Below are positions 37,157 through 45,184 of a DNA stretch of 64,000 bases, piece after piece. The stretch spans positions 124,001 through 188,000 of the forward strand of contig RFPL01000002.1 in NCBI GenBank assembly GCA_009926135.1, in the 5' to 3' direction. The notes beneath the pieces were generated by a model. That model was not told the DNA's origin, ran no database searches, and saw only the letters and a list, made by a program, of their open reading frames with translations. A program made the position numbers and the translations under genes. The DNA is from Sphingomonadaceae bacterium. GTDB lineage: Bacteria; Pseudomonadota; Alphaproteobacteria; Sphingomonadales; Sphingomonadaceae. Every line of letters starts with the position of its first letter. Position 1 is the stretch's first letter.

Positions 37157-38434
37157 GTGATCGTCTGTCCGACATTTCGGACCCGCGGGGGAGTGGCAGA
37201 CCCCGAGGCCCGGCTTGAGGAAGCCAAGGGCCTTGCATTGGCCATCGGGCTGGTCGTGGTGGAGGCACTCGTCGTGCCGATCCGCGAAGCGCGAGCCGGC
37301 ACATTGTTCGGGGAAGGGCAGATCCAGAACATCTCGGCGACTTGCGAGATGGAGCAGGCGGAGCTTGTCATCGTTGATGGCGCACTGACGGCGATCCAGC
37401 AGCGTAACCTGGAAGACAAGTTCAAGCGCAAGGTAATCGACCGGACCGGGCTCATTCTGGAGATTTTCGGTGAGCGGGCAGCAACGGCCGAGGGCCGCTT
37501 GCAGGTTGAGCTGGCGCACCTTGATTATCAGGCCGGCCGTCTCGTTCGCTCCTGGACCCACCTTGAGCGGCAGCGCGGCGGCTTTGGCTTCCTGGGTGGT
37601 CCCGGCGAAACGCAGATCGAGGCTGACCGCCGCATGATCCGTGACCGGATGGCCCGTCTGCGGCGGGAGCTTGAACAGGTCCGCCGAACCCGCGGGTTGC
37701 ACCGGAGCCGGCGCGAAAAGGCGCCATGGCCGGTAATCGCGCTGGTCGGCTACACGAACGCCGGTAAATCGACGCTATTCAACCGGCTGACCGGTGCCGG
37801 AGTCATGGCGGAGGACTTGCTCTTCGCAACGCTCGATCCGACGATGCGCCGGATCCGCTTACCCGGTGTCGACAAAGCGATCCTGTCCGACACGGTGGGG
37901 TTCATTTCCGATCTGCCGACCCAGCTGGTCGCCGCCTTTCGCGCGACGCTGGAAGAGGTGACGGCCGCCGATGTGATTGTCCACGTGCGTGACATCGCCA
38001 ATCCCGATAGCCTGGCGCAAAAGCGGCAAGTGCTTGAGGTGCTCGAGGAATTGGGACTGATCGAAGGGGAGGGCGGCCAGCCGACCGTCCCGATTGTCGA
38101 GGCCTGGAACAAGTGGGACCTGCTTCCACCAGATCGAGCAGATGAGTTGTCCGCGCAGGTTGCCTTGCACCGCGACGAGGTGATTGTCCCGGTGTCAGCG
38201 CTGACGGGCGAAGGCTGCACGGAGTTGCTCACTGCCGTTTCCAAGCTGCTGACTTCAGGCGCGCGGCCGCACGAATTTGTTGTGCCGGTTGGCGACGGGC
38301 AGAGAATCGCCTGGCTTCACGCACATGGCGAAGTGGTTGCGGATGACGATGGCGGCGAGGATGAGCGCGGCCCATTGCGGCGGCTGACCGTCCGGCTTGA
38401 ACCGCGCGACCTAGGACGCTTTGTCCGCCTCTGA
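37157..38434 (+). CDS. hflX: GTPase HflX
   Basis: Ribosome-associated GTPase that splits or rescues stalled ribosomes. The 425-residue product has the HflX N-terminal domain, the signature FLGGPGETQIEADRR, and G-domain motifs GYTNAGKST (G1), SDTVGFI (G3) and NKWD (G4). The start is uncertain. GTG at 37157 has GGAG upstream, but translation of 37118-37156 in the same frame resembles the HflX N-terminus (DDNREDVARGARA) and has no ATG, GTG or TTG start. An ATG at 37096 begins MTTPELS in another frame and stops at 37117. The 3' end overlaps convergent mazG by 24 bases. Confidence 0.9.
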   Translation: MIVCPTFRTRGGVADPEARLEEAKGLALAIGLVVVEALVVPIREARAGTLFGEGQIQNISATCEMEQAELVIVDGALTAIQQRNLEDKFKRKVIDRTGLILEIFGERAATAEGRLQVELAHLDYQAGRLVRSWTHLERQRGGFGFLGGPGETQIEADRRMIRDRMARLRRELEQVRRTRGLHRSRREKAPWPVIALVGYTNAGKSTLFNRLTGAGVMAEDLLFATLDPTMRRIRLPGVDKAILSDTVGFISDLPTQLVAAFRATLEEVTAADVIVHVRDIANPDSLAQKRQVLEVLEELGLIEGEGGQPTVPIVEAWNKWDLLPPDRADELSAQVALHRDEVIVPVSALTGEGCTELLTAVSKLLTSGARPHEFVVPVGDGQRIAWLHAHGEVVADDDGGEDERGPLRRLTVRLEPRDLGRFVRL

Positions 38435-39205
38435 CGCCTTGACGTCACTCCAGAGCGCTTCCTGTTCGTCCAGGGAGAGGTCTGCAAAGACTTTGCCGCG
38501 CTGCTGGGCCAATGCCTCCATGCCGCGATAGCGCCGTTCGAACTTCAGGTTCCCCTTGCGCAAGGCATCCTCAGGCGCGATGCCATAGGCACGAACCAGG
38601 TTGACGGCGGCGAAGAGCAGGTCGCCAGCTTCCTCCAGGGATTCCGCAGCAGTTTCGGCACGAGCCAGTTCGGCCATCTCTTCGCGAAGTTTGTCGGCCG
38701 GGCCATCGCGATTTGGCCAATCGAAACCCTGGCGGGCAGCGCGTTTCTGGAGCTTTTCGGCACGCAGCAGGGCCGGAAGCGCCAAAGCCACGCCGTCCAT
38801 CGCACTGGTCGCGCCCTTGGCCTCGCGTTCTTGGGCCTTCAGGCTCTCCCAGCGTTCCTCGCGGGACTGGTCGTCATTCACGGTATCGCCAAATATGTGC
38901 GGATGGCGCGCTTCCATTTTCGCGCTGATGGTCTCAGCTACCGCATTAAAGTCGAAGTGACCGGCTTCCTCGGCCATGCGGGCATGGAAGACGACCTGAA
39001 GCAGCAGGTCTCCGAGTTCTTCCTTGAGCGCCGGTAGATCGTTGCGCTCAATTGCGTCGGCCACCTCATAGGCTTCCTCGAGCGTATAGGGCGCGATGGT
39101 CGCGAAGCTTTGTGCCAGATCCCAGTCGCAACCCTGCTGCGGGTCGCGGAGGCGGGCCATGATCTGGAGGAGGCGTTCGATAGGGGGCACAGTTGGCTCG
39201 ATCAT
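38411..39205 (-). CDS. mazG: Nucleoside triphosphate pyrophosphohydrolase MazG
   Basis: Hydrolyses nucleoside triphosphates to monophosphates and pyrophosphate, cleaning the nucleotide pool. The 264-residue product has two MazG domains; the first shows the metal-binding pattern EEAYEVADAIE and EELGDLLLQVVFHARM, the second is weaker (EEAGDLLFAAVNLVR). Length fits the family. No Shine-Dalgarno is seen before the ATG at 39205, and an AT-rich palindrome sits just upstream, so a leaderless transcript is possible. Its end overlaps hflX. Confidence 0.93.
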   Translation of the reverse strand: MIEPTVPPIERLLQIMARLRDPQQGCDWDLAQSFATIAPYTLEEAYEVADAIERNDLPALKEELGDLLLQVVFHARMAEEAGHFDFNAVAETISAKMEARHPHIFGDTVNDDQSREERWESLKAQEREAKGATSAMDGVALALPALLRAEKLQKRAARQGFDWPNRDGPADKLREEMAELARAETAAESLEEAGDLLFAAVNLVRAYGIAPEDALRKGNLKFERRYRGMEALAQQRGKVFADLSLDEQEALWSDVKASEADKAS

Positions 39206-39214
39206 TTAAGGATG

Positions 39215-39228
39215 ATAATATATATTAT
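39215..39228. repeat. AT-only perfect palindrome upstream of mazG
   Basis: ATAATATATATTAT is a 14-base perfect palindrome in a GC-rich region, ten bases upstream of the mazG ATG. On the mazG strand it offers a -10-like TATTAT that would start transcription almost at the ATG. It could equally be an operator. Function is not shown. Confidence 0.4.
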
Positions 39229-39246
39229 GTTAAACTAAAGGCGCCA

Positions 39247-39420
39247 TCACCCAGCAAAGCGACTGATCAGCAGGGTCCCCGCCAGAATGATCACCGCCCA
39301 GACCAGCGCCATCTTGATCGTGGCATTGACTGAAAGGCCATGGCTACGAAAGCCGCGCGTAACCAGGTAAAGGCTCGCCAGGACCGAAATCAACGTCACG
39401 ATCTGGGCGGTCGTGCTCAC
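39247..39420 (-). CDS. Small two-segment membrane protein
   Basis: A 57-residue protein with two hydrophobic helices (about residues 5-21 and 34-52) separated by a short basic loop (TRGFRSHG). It starts at a GTG (39420) that overlaps the stop of the MBL-fold gene by four bases (GTGA), so it is translated with that gene. The reading frame can be extended to 39537, but that part is inside the upstream gene. I do not know its function. Confidence 0.6.
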   Translation of the reverse strand: MSTTAQIVTLISVLASLYLVTRGFRSHGLSVNATIKMALVWAVIILAGTLLISRFAG

Positions 39421-40184
39421 AGAGTGATCTCCAAGCCATCGTAACCAACCGCGACGTGCGACGGCACTTCCAGCGACAAGGTTGCATAATCCATCGACTT
39501 GTCGAGATGAGTCAGCACGGCCTGCTGCGCCCGGCATGCTTCCACCAGTTCCAGCGCCAGAACCAGACTAGCATGGGTCGGATGGGGTTCACGCCGCAGG
39601 CAATCGACCACCAACAGGTCAACCCCGGTAAACAGCGTCACCATTTCCCGCGTAATTGCACTGAAGTCTGTGGCGTACCCCAATGTTTTCCCGTCACATT
39701 CGAACCGCAAGGCGGTAGACTGCGCCGGGCCATGCGGCATCTGGCAGTGCCCGATCGCGAAGCCTGCGCAGATCCGCAGCCGGTCCAGCGTGTCGACCTC
39801 AACGATGGTGTGATAGCCATGCTGGCCGGCGAACACGTAATCGAACCGCTGCCTTAGCCGCCGGACGGTTTCTCCGATGGCATAACCCGGGATTGGTCCC
39901 CCACGGCCATAACGCAGCGGCCGCAGGTCATCGATGCCGTGAACGTGATCAGCATGGTCATGGGTCCAGAAAACCGCATCGATCCGGTCAATCCCATTCG
40001 CCAGGAACTGATTGCGCAGATCGGTGGAGGTATCGACCAGAATGCGCTGGCCTGCCTCGCTTTCAACCAGGATTGAGGCACGCGTCCGGCGGTTGCGCGG
40101 TTCATTGGGATCGCACAGACCCCAGTCGTTTCCGATCCGCGGCACCCCGGTCGAGGTGCCAGAGCCAAGCATCAGCAGCTTCAC
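39417..40184 (-). CDS. PhnP-like metallo-beta-lactamase-fold hydrolase
   Basis: The 255-residue protein starts MKLLMLGSGTSTGVPRIG and has the zinc motif THDHADHVHGIDDLRPL, then VVDCLRREPHPTHASL and a late THLDKSMDY. These features match the PhnP/cyclic phosphodiesterase branch of the MBL family. No phosphonate genes are nearby, so PhnP function should not be assumed; the usual sphingomonad context is tatD-mbl. It overlaps tatD by four bases and the small membrane gene by four bases. Confidence 0.82.
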   Translation of the reverse strand: MKLLMLGSGTSTGVPRIGNDWGLCDPNEPRNRRTRASILVESEAGQRILVDTSTDLRNQFLANGIDRIDAVFWTHDHADHVHGIDDLRPLRYGRGGPIPGYAIGETVRRLRQRFDYVFAGQHGYHTIVEVDTLDRLRICAGFAIGHCQMPHGPAQSTALRFECDGKTLGYATDFSAITREMVTLFTGVDLLVVDCLRREPHPTHASLVLALELVEACRAQQAVLTHLDKSMDYATLSLEVPSHVAVGYDGLEITL

Positions 40185-40957
40185 AGCGCAGCCTTGGCAA
40201 ACAGCCGCCGGAAATTGGCGGTCGTCGTTTCAGCCAGTGCTTCCGGGGACGTTCCCCGGAGTGCAGCGATAAAGCGCGCTGTGTCGGCCACGAAGGCCGG
40301 TTCGCAGACCTGGCCGCGATGCGGGATTGGCGCGAGGAATGGCGCGTCGGTTTCGACCAGCAGTCGCTCCTGCGGAATGTCCGCCGCAATGGCCTGCAAG
40401 TCTCTGGCATTCTTGAAGGTAACAATGCCAGACAGGGAAATTGACAGACCCAGATCCAGCACAGTTCGGGCGAAATCGGCGGATGCGGTGAAGCAGTGGA
40501 TCAGGGCCGGAAAGGCACCCTGCTCCATCTCGTCCCGCAGGATTGCCGCGGTATCATCCTCGGCATCGCGGGTGTGAATGATGATCGGCAGCCCGGTGGT
40601 ACGGCTGACCGCAATGTGGCGGCGAAACAGCGCCTGCTGCGTTTCCCGGTCGGAGTGATCATAATAGTAATCAAGCCCGGTCTCACCAATCGCGATCACC
40701 CGGGGATGCGCTGCGGCTTCCAGCAGGGCCGCCTCGCCAAGGTCGGCATGACCATCGGCTTCATGCGGGTGGATGCCCACGCTGGCCCAGACATCGGCCT
40801 CGCGCTCGGCCGTGGCGATGACCTGGCCCCATTCGCGCTGGCGGGTAGAGATCGAGAGAAACCCGCCCACCCCGGCTTGCCGTGCCCGGTCCAACACTCT
40901 CGCCTGATCTTCAACCAGGCCCTTGTATTCAAGGTGGCAGTGCGAATCGATCAGCAT
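40181..40957 (-). CDS. tatD: TatD-family metal-dependent hydrolase
   Basis: The 258-residue TIM-barrel hydrolase starts MLIDSHCHLEYKG with the H-x-H metal pair, and later has GETGLDYYYD, HTRDA, HCFT and a DAPFL segment holding the remaining ligands. The family has DNase or D-aminoacyl-tRNA-related activity; the exact substrate is unsettled. Its ATG overlaps the metG stop by one base, a widespread metG-tatD arrangement. Confidence 0.92.
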   Translation of the reverse strand: MLIDSHCHLEYKGLVEDQARVLDRARQAGVGGFLSISTRQREWGQVIATAEREADVWASVGIHPHEADGHADLGEAALLEAAAHPRVIAIGETGLDYYYDHSDRETQQALFRRHIAVSRTTGLPIIIHTRDAEDDTAAILRDEMEQGAFPALIHCFTASADFARTVLDLGLSISLSGIVTFKNARDLQAIAADIPQERLLVETDAPFLAPIPHRGQVCEPAFVADTARFIAALRGTSPEALAETTTANFRRLFAKAAL

Positions 40958-42522
40958 CAGTCGGCCGCCTCGTCAGCCGGCAGTTCGAGCCGCGGGAATA
41001 CGCCAACCGGCTGTTCCAGGACAAAGCCCGAGTTTACCAGATCACCCAGCCAATCAAAGTTGCCCAACGCCGCATAATCGCGCGCCGACGCCGGAATGCC
41101 CATCTGATCGAGCAGGCGGTCGGCCGAAGCCGGGACCACCGGACGGATCGCGATGGCAAGGCCGCGGACCACGCTGAACAGCGTCATAAGCACCACGCGC
41201 ATCCGTTCCGGATCGTTCTTGCGCAGTGCCCAAGGCGCCTGTTCGTCGACATACTGGTTGCAGGCAAATACCGCCTTCATCCAGGCCTCAATCGCGCCTG
41301 ACAGGTCCAGCGCAGCAAAGGCTGCAGTGAATTCCTGCGCGCAAGCGGATTGGACAAGCTCAAGCAGCACCTTGTCGGCTTCTGCCGGTTCAAAGGTCGA
41401 GAGTTTGCCGTCGAGGTTCTTGAAGATCATCGACAGCGACCGCTGCGCCAGGTTGCCGAAGCTGTTGGCGAGTTCGGCATTGCAGCGCGTGACGATCGCT
41501 TCAGCCGAATAGGAACCGTCTTGCCCGAAGCTGACCTCGCGCAGCAGGAAATAGCGCAGCTGATCGACGCCGAACCGCTCCGCGAGTTCGAGCGGATCGA
41601 CCACGTTGCCGAGCGATTTCGACATCTTTTCGCCGCGATGCAGCAGGAAGCCATGGCCGAACACCGCCTTGGGTGCTGGCAAGCCGGCGCTTTTCAGGAA
41701 GGCCGGCCAGTAAACCGTATGGAAGCGAACGATATCCTTGCCGATCAGATGCAAGTTGGCTGGCCAGAACCGGGCGAATTCGCCATCCCGGTCGGGAAAG
41801 CCGATCCCGGTCAGATAGGTGGTCAATGCATCGACCCAGACGTACATGACATGGCCGGGGCTACCGGGCACCGGGACGCCCCAGTCGAAGCTGGTGCGCG
41901 AGACTGACAGGTCCCGCAGTTCGTTGCCCTTCAGGAAGGCCAACACTTCGTTGCGGCGGCTCTCGGGCTCAAGGAATCCAGGCGTTTCGTTGAGTTCGAT
42001 CAGATACTCGCGGTACTTTGACAGCCGGAAGAACCAGCTTTCCTCGACCGTCCACTCGACCGGCGTGCCCTGCGGCGAGAGGCGCTGCCCCCCTTCCCCA
42101 TCCTTCAGCTCGCTCTCGTCATAGAAGGCCTCATCGCGAACCGAATACCACCCCTCGTAGCGATCCAGATAGAGGTCGCCAGCTGCAGCCATTGCTTCCC
42201 AGATCGCCACCGAGGCCGCCTTGTGCTGGTCCTCGGTGGTGCGGCGAAACGCGTCGAAACTGATGTTAAGAGCACCGCACATTTCGCGGAAATAGTTCGA
42301 CATTTCTGTCGCAAATTCGAGCGTATCACGCCCCAGCTTCCGGGCGGTCTGATCCATCTTCAGGCCGTGTTCGTCCGTTCCGGTAACCAGGCGGACATCG
42401 CGGCCCATGGAACGTTGAAAGCGGGCGATCGCATCGGCCGCAATCGCTTCATAGGCATGGCCAATGTGCGGGCGGCCATTGGGATAGGCAATCGCGGTGG
42501 TGATATAGAAGGGTTCGGCCAT
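40957..42522 (-). CDS. metG: Methionyl-tRNA synthetase
   Basis: Class I enzyme that charges tRNA-Met. The 521-residue product shows GRPHIGHAYEAI (HIGH motif) near residue 15 and KMSKSLGNVV near 300. The zinc-knuckle cysteines of the E. coli form are missing in the connective region, which fits the short metal-free MetRS type. There is no C-terminal dimerisation domain, as the length also shows. The gene follows holB by 26 bases and is coupled to tatD. Confidence 0.95.
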   Translation of the reverse strand: MAEPFYITTAIAYPNGRPHIGHAYEAIAADAIARFQRSMGRDVRLVTGTDEHGLKMDQTARKLGRDTLEFATEMSNYFREMCGALNISFDAFRRTTEDQHKAASVAIWEAMAAAGDLYLDRYEGWYSVRDEAFYDESELKDGEGGQRLSPQGTPVEWTVEESWFFRLSKYREYLIELNETPGFLEPESRRNEVLAFLKGNELRDLSVSRTSFDWGVPVPGSPGHVMYVWVDALTTYLTGIGFPDRDGEFARFWPANLHLIGKDIVRFHTVYWPAFLKSAGLPAPKAVFGHGFLLHRGEKMSKSLGNVVDPLELAERFGVDQLRYFLLREVSFGQDGSYSAEAIVTRCNAELANSFGNLAQRSLSMIFKNLDGKLSTFEPAEADKVLLELVQSACAQEFTAAFAALDLSGAIEAWMKAVFACNQYVDEQAPWALRKNDPERMRVVLMTLFSVVRGLAIAIRPVVPASADRLLDQMGIPASARDYAALGNFDWLGDLVNSGFVLEQPVGVFPRLELPADEAAD

Positions 42523-42548
42523 GGCCGTGTGCAGTCTTTCTGGCTTAG

Positions 42549-43511
42549 TTAAGCGGCCTCTCTAGGCATCGCGGCGGAGGCCAGCAACCCGCCAATTTCC
42601 ATCGCTGCCAGCCCTGGATCGAAGTTATAGGTCGGCAATTGCCCGGACAAGCGAACCAGCTCGGCATGAGCGGCAATAATCCGCGCTTGCCGGGCGCGCG
42701 GAGCAGCCGCCAGGTCGGCCGCGATCACGGCTCGGGCCAGTTCCGCAACAGCCTGCATGCGGTCCCGGTCAGGGCGCGCGCCAATCTCTGCCGCCAGAAT
42801 TCCACGCAGGGCAAAATCATCGTCGCCGCCGGCAAGGATCGCCTGCATCCCTCTCAGGATTGCGCCTAGGTTCTGATCCAGGAATTCCAGCGCCACCCCT
42901 GGTGCGCCCTGGGCAGCGGCGACCGCGGCCTCGCGCGCCGCAGGCTCGGCCTCTGGCGAAACTTCACGCAGCACCGCATCGACGTCGGCGTCGGCCAGCG
43001 GCGCAAACCGCAGCATCCGGCAGCGCGAACGGATGGTTGGCAGCAAGCGGCCGGGGCGATGCGCGACCAACAGAAAGTAGGTTCCGGCCGGCGGTTCCTC
43101 GAGGCTCTTGAGCAGCGCGTTGACCGCGCCCTTTTCCAGGTCATCCGCAGGATCGATGATCACCGCACGGCGCGAACCGAGCGTCGGGCGGGTGGTCAGC
43201 CGGTGCTGGATCATCCGGATTTCGTCGATCGGGATCGAACGCTTGCGACGGACATCTTCCTGCCCATCGGCGCGCTTCTTCTCCTCTTCCTTGTTTTCGG
43301 GCGGATGCTCCGGGATCAGGATATCGGGATGGCGATCCGCCGCCGGCTGCGACACGCCCGGCTGCGCGACCAGTTCCGCAGCCGCAGCGCGGGCGAAGGC
43401 CCCTTTGCCCAGTCCGCGCGGACCAGCCAGGATCCACGCATGATGCATTCGCTCAGAACCCAGCGCCGCGCGCCATTCAGCCCAGGCCGCTTCGTGCCCC
43501 CGCAGTTTCAT
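42549..43511 (-). CDS. holB: DNA polymerase III delta-prime subunit
   Basis: Clamp-loader subunit of the replicase. The 320-residue AAA+ protein has a Walker-A-like GPRGLGKGAF, a KSLEEPPAGTYFLLV segment and the SRC motif (TIRSRC). Unlike the E. coli protein, no zinc-binding cysteine cluster is visible after the Walker motif; a charged insert (KEEEKKRADGQED) occupies that area. The start overlaps the tmk stop by four bases, matching the common tmk-holB pair. Confidence 0.9.
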   Translation of the reverse strand: MKLRGHEAAWAEWRAALGSERMHHAWILAGPRGLGKGAFARAAAAELVAQPGVSQPAADRHPDILIPEHPPENKEEEKKRADGQEDVRRKRSIPIDEIRMIQHRLTTRPTLGSRRAVIIDPADDLEKGAVNALLKSLEEPPAGTYFLLVAHRPGRLLPTIRSRCRMLRFAPLADADVDAVLREVSPEAEPAAREAAVAAAQGAPGVALEFLDQNLGAILRGMQAILAGGDDDFALRGILAAEIGARPDRDRMQAVAELARAVIAADLAAAPRARQARIIAAHAELVRLSGQLPTYNFDPGLAAMEIGGLLASAAMPREAA

Positions 43512-44137
43512 GGCAGCAGAGGCCCCAGCGCAGCCATGACGCTGGCATGGACCTGCTCAGGAGATTCATTGCCATCAATCCGGGCGAAACGTGCTGGCTC
43601 GGCTTCGGCAAAGCGCCGGAAGGCGGCGCTGACGGCAGCGTGAAACTGCGCATCGCGGCCGCCAATGCGGTCAGCCTCGTCGCCATCGCGCGCAGTCAGG
43701 CGTTGTTCGACGATTTCTGGCGCAACCTCGATCAGCAAGGTCAGGTCAGGAAGCAGGCCGCCACTTCCGATCCGGTGCAGATCGAGCAGTTCCGCATCGG
43801 ACAAGCCGCTGCCACCGCCCTGATAGGCCCGGCTCGAATCGACAAACCGGTCGCAGACCACCCAGTCGCCGCGCTCCAGCGCCGGTACGATCAGTCGCTC
43901 GACATGATCCGACCGGGCGGCGGCGAAGAGCAGGGCTTCGGCTCGAGGGTGCCAGCCATCGCCTTCGGTGCCGAGCAGCAGGGCGCGAATTGCTTCGGCT
44001 CCCACGGTACCTCCCGGTTCGCGAGTAACGACGCAGGCCTGGCCCCGCGCACGCAGGGCTTCGGCGAGCAACCGCGCCTGGGTGCTCTTCCCAGCCCCTT
44101 CGCCACCTTCCAGGGCAATGAACTTTCCACGCATCAT
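43508..44137 (-). CDS. tmk: Thymidylate kinase
   Basis: Phosphorylates dTMP to dTDP. The 209-residue protein has the P-loop EGGEGAGKST, the DR-x motif VVCDRFVDSSRAYQG and a lid region. Two adjacent ATG codons (44137, 44134) are possible starts. A 90-base gap separates it from the RlpA/SPOR gene; in many relatives a D-Ala-D-Ala carboxypeptidase gene lies there, but none is present. Confidence 0.95.
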   Translation of the reverse strand: MMRGKFIALEGGEGAGKSTQARLLAEALRARGQACVVTREPGGTVGAEAIRALLLGTEGDGWHPRAEALLFAAARSDHVERLIVPALERGDWVVCDRFVDSSRAYQGGGSGLSDAELLDLHRIGSGGLLPDLTLLIEVAPEIVEQRLTARDGDEADRIGGRDAQFHAAVSAAFRRFAEAEPARFARIDGNESPEQVHASVMAALGPLLP

Positions 44138-44227
44138 GGCACCAGCCCTAGCAGGCCATTGACCACCCTGTCGAACGGTCCAGCCCGCGTTTCCCCGCTG
44201 CCGCGTTGCCTGTGGCCTGAAACAGGA

Positions 44228-45184
44228 TCAGTCGGAGCGTTGAATCCTGGCGTCGGCATAACCCGCTGCCTTGGCCTTCGCCAGCGCCGCATCGGCAGAG
44301 GCCTGCGAAGCGAGACCCACCATGCGGACGCGCCAGAGCTTGCCAGCCGGATCAACCTGCGCGCCGATTGCCCTTGCTGCGGCTTCGGCGCGCGCCTTGC
44401 TTGAGAATGCTCCGACCTGGACCAGCCAGCCGGCTTTGGCAGGGGATGCGATTGTGGCCTTTGGCTCGACCTTGGCTGCCGCAACCACCGGCTGCGGAAC
44501 CGGCTTGGCTGCAACCGCCGGCACCACCACTGGCGGCGGCATTTCCGCGCGAGAACCGGGAACGGCCTGCGGCACGGGGGGCAGTTTGTCAGGCGTTGGC
44601 ATTGGGCCGGGGCGTGAGACCTGCACGCCGGGCCCTTGCTGTTCAAGCCGGCGCATCAGCACGGCCCGCAGTGAAGGCGGCGTATCCATCCGGGCGGGCG
44701 CTGAGCGGCCAGCGCGCAGCGCAGAACGCTCGGGCTCAGGCGGATTGACCCGCCGCACCCGGACGGGGGCACGGGCCTGACCGGCAATGCCAAGCTGGAC
44801 AGCGGCGCCGGGTGAAAGCTCGGTCAACAGGGTACCGGACATCGGTCCGCGCCGCTCAAGCCGCACCAGGATCGTCCGCCCGGTGTCGAGCGCGGTGATC
44901 TCGACATAGCTGGGCAAAGGCAGGGTGCGGTGGCTAGCCGTGATCGCACCGCCGCCTTCGGCTGCAGTCGCCGCATGGCCGACCACATCATAGTTCAGCG
45001 TATCGGCAGGTGTATATGTCACACCATCGACGGTGAAGGGTTGACCCAGCACCATGGGATAGTCCGATTGCGGACCATTGATCGCGATTGGCGCGGGCCG
45101 ATCCTTCGCCCAGGTCGGATCCCCGGCAACGACCAGCAAGACCAGCGCCGCAAACGGCAAGTTTCGGCTAACGGGCAATCTCAT
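44228..45184 (-). CDS. RlpA-like protein with SPOR domain
   Basis: Septal-ring or envelope protein. The 318-residue product has a signal peptide (about 1-27), a double-psi beta-barrel region (about 60-145, with ASHRTLPLPSYVEI) and a C-terminal SPOR domain (about 240-315) that binds denuded glycans. In catalytic RlpA the barrel contains NDRGPF with an essential aspartate; here the segment reads ERRGPM (110-115), and the part with the essential glutamate is shortened, so lytic activity may be lost. The ATG at 45184 overlaps the mltB end by 17 bases. Confidence 0.85.
   Translation of the reverse strand: MRLPVSRNLPFAALVLLVVAGDPTWAKDRPAPIAINGPQSDYPMVLGQPFTVDGVTYTPADTLNYDVVGHAATAAEGGGAITASHRTLPLPSYVEITALDTGRTILVRLERRGPMSGTLLTELSPGAAVQLGIAGQARAPVRVRRVNPPEPERSALRAGRSAPARMDTPPSLRAVLMRRLEQQGPGVQVSRPGPMPTPDKLPPVPQAVPGSRAEMPPPVVVPAVAAKPVPQPVVAAAKVEPKATIASPAKAGWLVQVGAFSSKARAEAAARAIGAQVDPAGKLWRVRMVGLASQASADAALAKAKAAGYADARIQRSD

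Noticed and set aside
39417..40184. Assignment of the MBL hydrolase as PhnP of phosphonate breakdown
   Set aside because: Sequence resembles PhnP, but no phn genes are present and the tatD neighbour is the usual context for an undefined homologue.
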